Notes under the pieces: model-generated
Told to the model about the DNA's origin: nothing
The model's input: only the letters and a program-made list of their open reading frames with translations
Databases searched by the model: none
Source: Pseudomonas sp. ADAK13
GTDB lineage: Bacteria > Pseudomonadota > Gammaproteobacteria > Pseudomonadales > Pseudomonadaceae
Direction of reading: 5' to 3'
DNA length: 64,000 nt
Assembly (NCBI RefSeq): GCF_012935715.1
Contig: NZ_CP052860.1
Location: 7,236,099-7,300,098 of the forward strand
Program-made: the position numbers and the translations under genes
Shown here: in pieces, positions 61,312-64,000 of the stretch
Layout of the letters: every line of letters begins with the position of its first letter
Numbering within the stretch: position 1 is the first letter of the stretch

Positions 61312-61505
61312 TTCTACAGCATCTCGTTGAATAAGGTCGACGCCGCATCCTGCGGAGGAAAATCAGTCCCTGTGAAAATGTGCTGCACCATACCAAAAAT
61401 GCAGAAACACTTTGCATCGATTTCCCTGAACGGCGTGCATATGGGGCTGTTCATGCACTTTGGTTTGGGCCGGCGACCTTATTCATGCGTTTTTATGCTG
61501 AGAAA

Positions 61506-62921
61506 TCAGCTCAAGACCGACTTGGGTTCCAGGAAGGCTTCCAGGCCGAATGTGCCGTACTCGCGGCCAATACCCGATTGCTTGAAACCACCAAACGGTG
61601 CCAGTGGCTCATGGGCCAGCGTGTTGATCAGGACGCGGCCAGCGTCGATGTGGCTGGCCAGCCTGCGGGCGCGTTCGGGGTTTGATGACAGGATGTACGC
61701 CTGGAGGCCGTAGGGCGTGTCGTTGGCGATGGCCAGGGCTTCGTCCTCGGTTACGTAGGTAATAATCGATAATACGGGGCCGAAAATCTCCTCGCGGGCG
61801 ATGGTCATTTGGTTGTTCACGCGGCTGAATACAGTGGGTCTTACGAACCAGCCGGCGTTGATACCTTCTGGCAAACCGGGACCTCCCGCCAATAGATAAG
61901 CGCCCTCCTCAATCCCGATCTGGATGTAGCGCTGCACCCGCTCCCATTGTTTATGACTGACCATGGGGCCGACGGCGGTAACTGGATCATGAGGATCGCC
62001 GGCTCGTACGTTGGCCACCTCCTCGATCATCAGCGCTTCGACTTCAGCCAGGCGATTTTCAGGTACCAGGATTCGGGTGCCGGCAATGCACGCCTGGCCG
62101 CTGTTCATGAAGCCGGCCTGAAGCGCCATGGGCACGGCGGTCTTGAGGTCCGCATCATCGAGAATCAGCACCGGTGATTTGCCGCCCAGTTCCAGGGTGA
62201 TTCGTTTCAGGGTGTCGGCGCCGGCACGCAGGATCGTTTTGCCGACAGCGGTCGAGCCAGTGAAAGAGACTTTTGCAATGTCTGGATGGGTGCTCAGCAC
62301 CGCGCCTACGGTTTCGCCACGGCCGGTGACGATGTTGAACACGCCGGGAGGCAAACCCGCTTCATGAAGCGCACGGGTGACAATAGAAGTCTGGATGGCG
62401 CTCATCTCACTGGGTTTGATCACCGCGGTACAGCCGGCGGCCAACGCTGCAGCGAGCTTGCCGCAGATGAAACCGGCATTGCTGTTCCAGGGCGTGATCA
62501 ATCCGGCCACGCCCAGCGGTTGCATGACCACCTCGGCGATGCCAATGCGTCGGGAGAAGTTGTAGTTCTCCAGTACCGAAGCGGCATCCTTCAGGACGCT
62601 GGCGGCATGCCTGGCCATCCATCGCGCACGGGAAACCGGCGCACCGTACTCTTCGATGATTGCCTGGGTGAGCTCGTCCTCAATCGATTCAACGGCGGCG
62701 TGCATGCGTTGGAGATAGCCGATGCGTACAGCTTTAGCGCTTTGGGAAAACTCGGCAAAAGCCTGCTTGGCAGCAGCGATGGCAACCTGGGCGTCCTGTT
62801 CATTTGCCAATCGAACCTGGCCAATACGCTGGCCTTTAGCGGGGTTGAACAGGTCAAAAAGCTCTTCGCCGTGGGGTGTCACAAAGGCGCCGTTGATGTA
62901 AATCTGGTTGATGTGTTGCAT
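61506..62921 (-). CDS. NAD-dependent aldehyde dehydrogenase
   Basis: 471 residues. Landmarks are GVAGLITPWNSNAGFICGKLA, cofactor loop FTGSTAVGKTILRAG, general base in LELGGKSPVLIL, and catalytic Cys in SGQACIAGTRILV. The C-terminus PLAPFGGFKQSGIGREYG is typical. It is divergent from a LysR gene 101 bp away, which probably controls it. It differs from the other aldehyde dehydrogenase (53504-54952) in all loops, so this is not a local duplication. The substrate is not readable. Confidence 0.92.
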   Translation of the reverse strand: MQHINQIYINGAFVTPHGEELFDLFNPAKGQRIGQVRLANEQDAQVAIAAAKQAFAEFSQSAKAVRIGYLQRMHAAVESIEDELTQAIIEEYGAPVSRARWMARHAASVLKDAASVLENYNFSRRIGIAEVVMQPLGVAGLITPWNSNAGFICGKLAAALAAGCTAVIKPSEMSAIQTSIVTRALHEAGLPPGVFNIVTGRGETVGAVLSTHPDIAKVSFTGSTAVGKTILRAGADTLKRITLELGGKSPVLILDDADLKTAVPMALQAGFMNSGQACIAGTRILVPENRLAEVEALMIEEVANVRAGDPHDPVTAVGPMVSHKQWERVQRYIQIGIEEGAYLLAGGPGLPEGINAGWFVRPTVFSRVNNQMTIAREEIFGPVLSIITYVTEDEALAIANDTPYGLQAYILSSNPERARRLASHIDAGRVLINTLAHEPLAPFGGFKQSGIGREYGTFGLEAFLEPKSVLS

Positions 62922-63022
62922 AGGTCCTCCGGGACGCTGAGCTAGTGCGTCCTACGGTAAGTCACTATGATTGAGCTGATAAGCCGTACAAATCGGCATG
63001 AGTTAATGAGTGATTCAGGACA

Positions 63023-63913
63023 ATGAACACATCCGGGCTGAATGAACTGGAAGCCGTACTGGCCGTGGCCAGGCATCGCAGCTTTCGCGCGGCGGCGACT
63101 GAGTTGAATGTGTCGACGTCAGCGCTGAGCCACTCTATCGCAGGGCTTGAAGCGCGAATGGGGGTGAGGCTGTTCAACCGCACGACGCGCAGTGTGTCGT
63201 TATCTGAAGTGGGGGCAGAGTTTGTCGAGACGATTACCCCGGCACTGTTGAGCATCCGCACGGCTTTGGAACAGGCGGGAAATCGCAGCGCGGAACCGAG
63301 CGGGACCTTGCGCCTGAATACCTCGGCGGGTGCTGCAAAGCAGGTGATGCCACTGCTGCTGGATTACCTGCGACGTTATCCTCGGATGAAGTTGGATATC
63401 GTCACTGAAGGGCGCCTGGTGGATATCGTAGCGCAGGGATTTGATGCGGGGATTCGACTGGGGGATACCGTTCCTCAAGACATGATCGCGATTGATATCA
63501 GCCCTGCCCAGCGTTTTGCGGTATTGGGCAGCCCGGACTATTTTGCCAGCCACCCAATGCCCCTCAGCCCCATGGATTTGCGTGCTCATGCGTGTATTCG
63601 CAGCCGAATGCCCAGCGGGGCAATCTATCACTGGGAGTTTGAGCGTCATGGCGAGGCGATCGCTGTAGAGGTGCAGGGGGCTTTGACCCTGGATAACCCG
63701 ACTCTGATGCTTGAGGCTGCCAGGGCGGGGCTGGGATTGACCTATCTTACGGAATGGAATGCGGCCGCTGATTTAGCGAAAGGGACGCTAGTACGCGTGC
63801 TGGAGGACTGGACGCCGTCTTTTGACTGCTTGCGTCTCTATTATCCGGGTCGGCGCCATGTTCCGGCGGGGTTAAGGGCACTGATTGAGCTGATCAGGGA
63901 GCAAGGGTTTTAA
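63023..63913 (+). CDS. LysR-family regulator, divergent from aldehyde dehydrogenase
   Basis: 296 residues. Helix-turn-helix: LEAVLAVARHRSFRAAATELNVSTSALSHSIAGLEARMGVRLFNRTTRSVSLSE. The co-inducer domain follows (TLRLNTSAGAAKQVMPLLLDYLRRYP), with the CrgA-like pattern VDIVAQGFDAGIRLGD. It likely regulates the divergent dehydrogenase gene and itself from the 101-bp gap. The inducer is unknown. Confidence 0.9.
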   Translation: MNTSGLNELEAVLAVARHRSFRAAATELNVSTSALSHSIAGLEARMGVRLFNRTTRSVSLSEVGAEFVETITPALLSIRTALEQAGNRSAEPSGTLRLNTSAGAAKQVMPLLLDYLRRYPRMKLDIVTEGRLVDIVAQGFDAGIRLGDTVPQDMIAIDISPAQRFAVLGSPDYFASHPMPLSPMDLRAHACIRSRMPSGAIYHWEFERHGEAIAVEVQGALTLDNPTLMLEAARAGLGLTYLTEWNAAADLAKGTLVRVLEDWTPSFDCLRLYYPGRRHVPAGLRALIELIREQGF

Positions 63914-63974
63914 ACGGGGAGGCGGAATTTATAGGCGCGGGGGCATCTGTTGGCCCGTGTAATCGTTGAAGTCT

Positions 63975-63993
63975 TTCGCGAGCAAGCTCGCTT
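63975..63993. repeat. REP palindrome at the window edge
   Basis: CGCGAGCAAGCTCGC with flanking bases is half of another REP type common in fluorescent pseudomonads. Its partner, if any, lies beyond the right edge. Confidence 0.55.
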
Positions 63994-64000
63994 CTTTTCA

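Noticed and set aside
61380..61713. Open frames between the PBP2 and aldehyde dehydrogenase genes
   Set aside because: No ribosome site, no similarity, and they run antisense into the dehydrogenase gene.

Overview
The window looks like chromosome from the Pseudomonas fluorescens group. The evidence is high GC, REP/REPIN palindromes of the fluorescent-pseudomonad type, a pyoverdine-type peptide synthetase, two TonB-dependent iron receptors, a bacteriophytochrome, isonitrile hydratase, and a complete Psl exopolysaccharide operon. I see no phage, no transposase, no CRISPR array and no rRNA or tRNA gene. This is my own reading of the sequence; no database search was possible.

Layout. 1-3377 (-): 5' end of a large NRPS (condensation, adenylation, carrier domain, start of an epimerase), predicted to add D-alanine. 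3587-4190: a hicAB toxin-antitoxin locus whose toxin gene is split by a frameshift. 4191-6082: an MFS exporter and a divergent TetR gene with two perfect 17-bp operators between them. 6083-6990: no gene, but two inverted copies of a ~315-bp intergenic repeat flanking a REPIN. 6991-11928: a tripartite drug efflux pump with an AraC regulator. 12090-16535: SDR and GH15 carbohydrate genes, an isochorismatase-like enzyme and an epoxide-hydrolase-like enzyme, with two more REPINs. 16513-19292: bphO-bphP red-light sensor. 19423-23578: DJ-1/AraC regulator, isonitrile hydratase, a small monooxygenase-like protein, a LysE exporter and a MocR regulator.

23640-24185 holds a highly structured leader of about 240 nt, with competing pairings and a hairpin that covers the Shine-Dalgarno sequence, in front of a 100-aa DUF6124-type gene. 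It is the least explained element here. 24671-40037 is pslABCDEFGHIJKL in the canonical order, nearly all genes touching or overlapping. Its upstream region carries two RsmA-like GGA sites and two FleQ-like boxes. PslG keeps both catalytic glutamates at residues 165 and 276; PslE has a kinase-like cytoplasmic domain that lacks the Walker A lysine.

40056-44070 (-) is a FecI-FecR-receptor signalling system for a siderophore, under a Fur box. 44136-48812 holds DUF4174, GST, AbrB-like, GNAT and DNA polymerase II genes. 49043-51277 is a second, Fur-controlled receptor without a signalling domain. 51390-56742 is a LysR regulator followed by tartrate dehydrogenase, aldehyde dehydrogenase, SDR and cyclase-family hydrolase, probably one catabolic operon. 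56751-58110 (-) is a protealysin-like protease with its emfourin inhibitor. The rest is a secreted protein of unknown role, an SRPBCC protein, a stand-alone PBP2, and an aldehyde dehydrogenase divergent from a LysR regulator.

Taken together this is an accessory-rich region for iron acquisition, biofilm matrix, efflux and light sensing.
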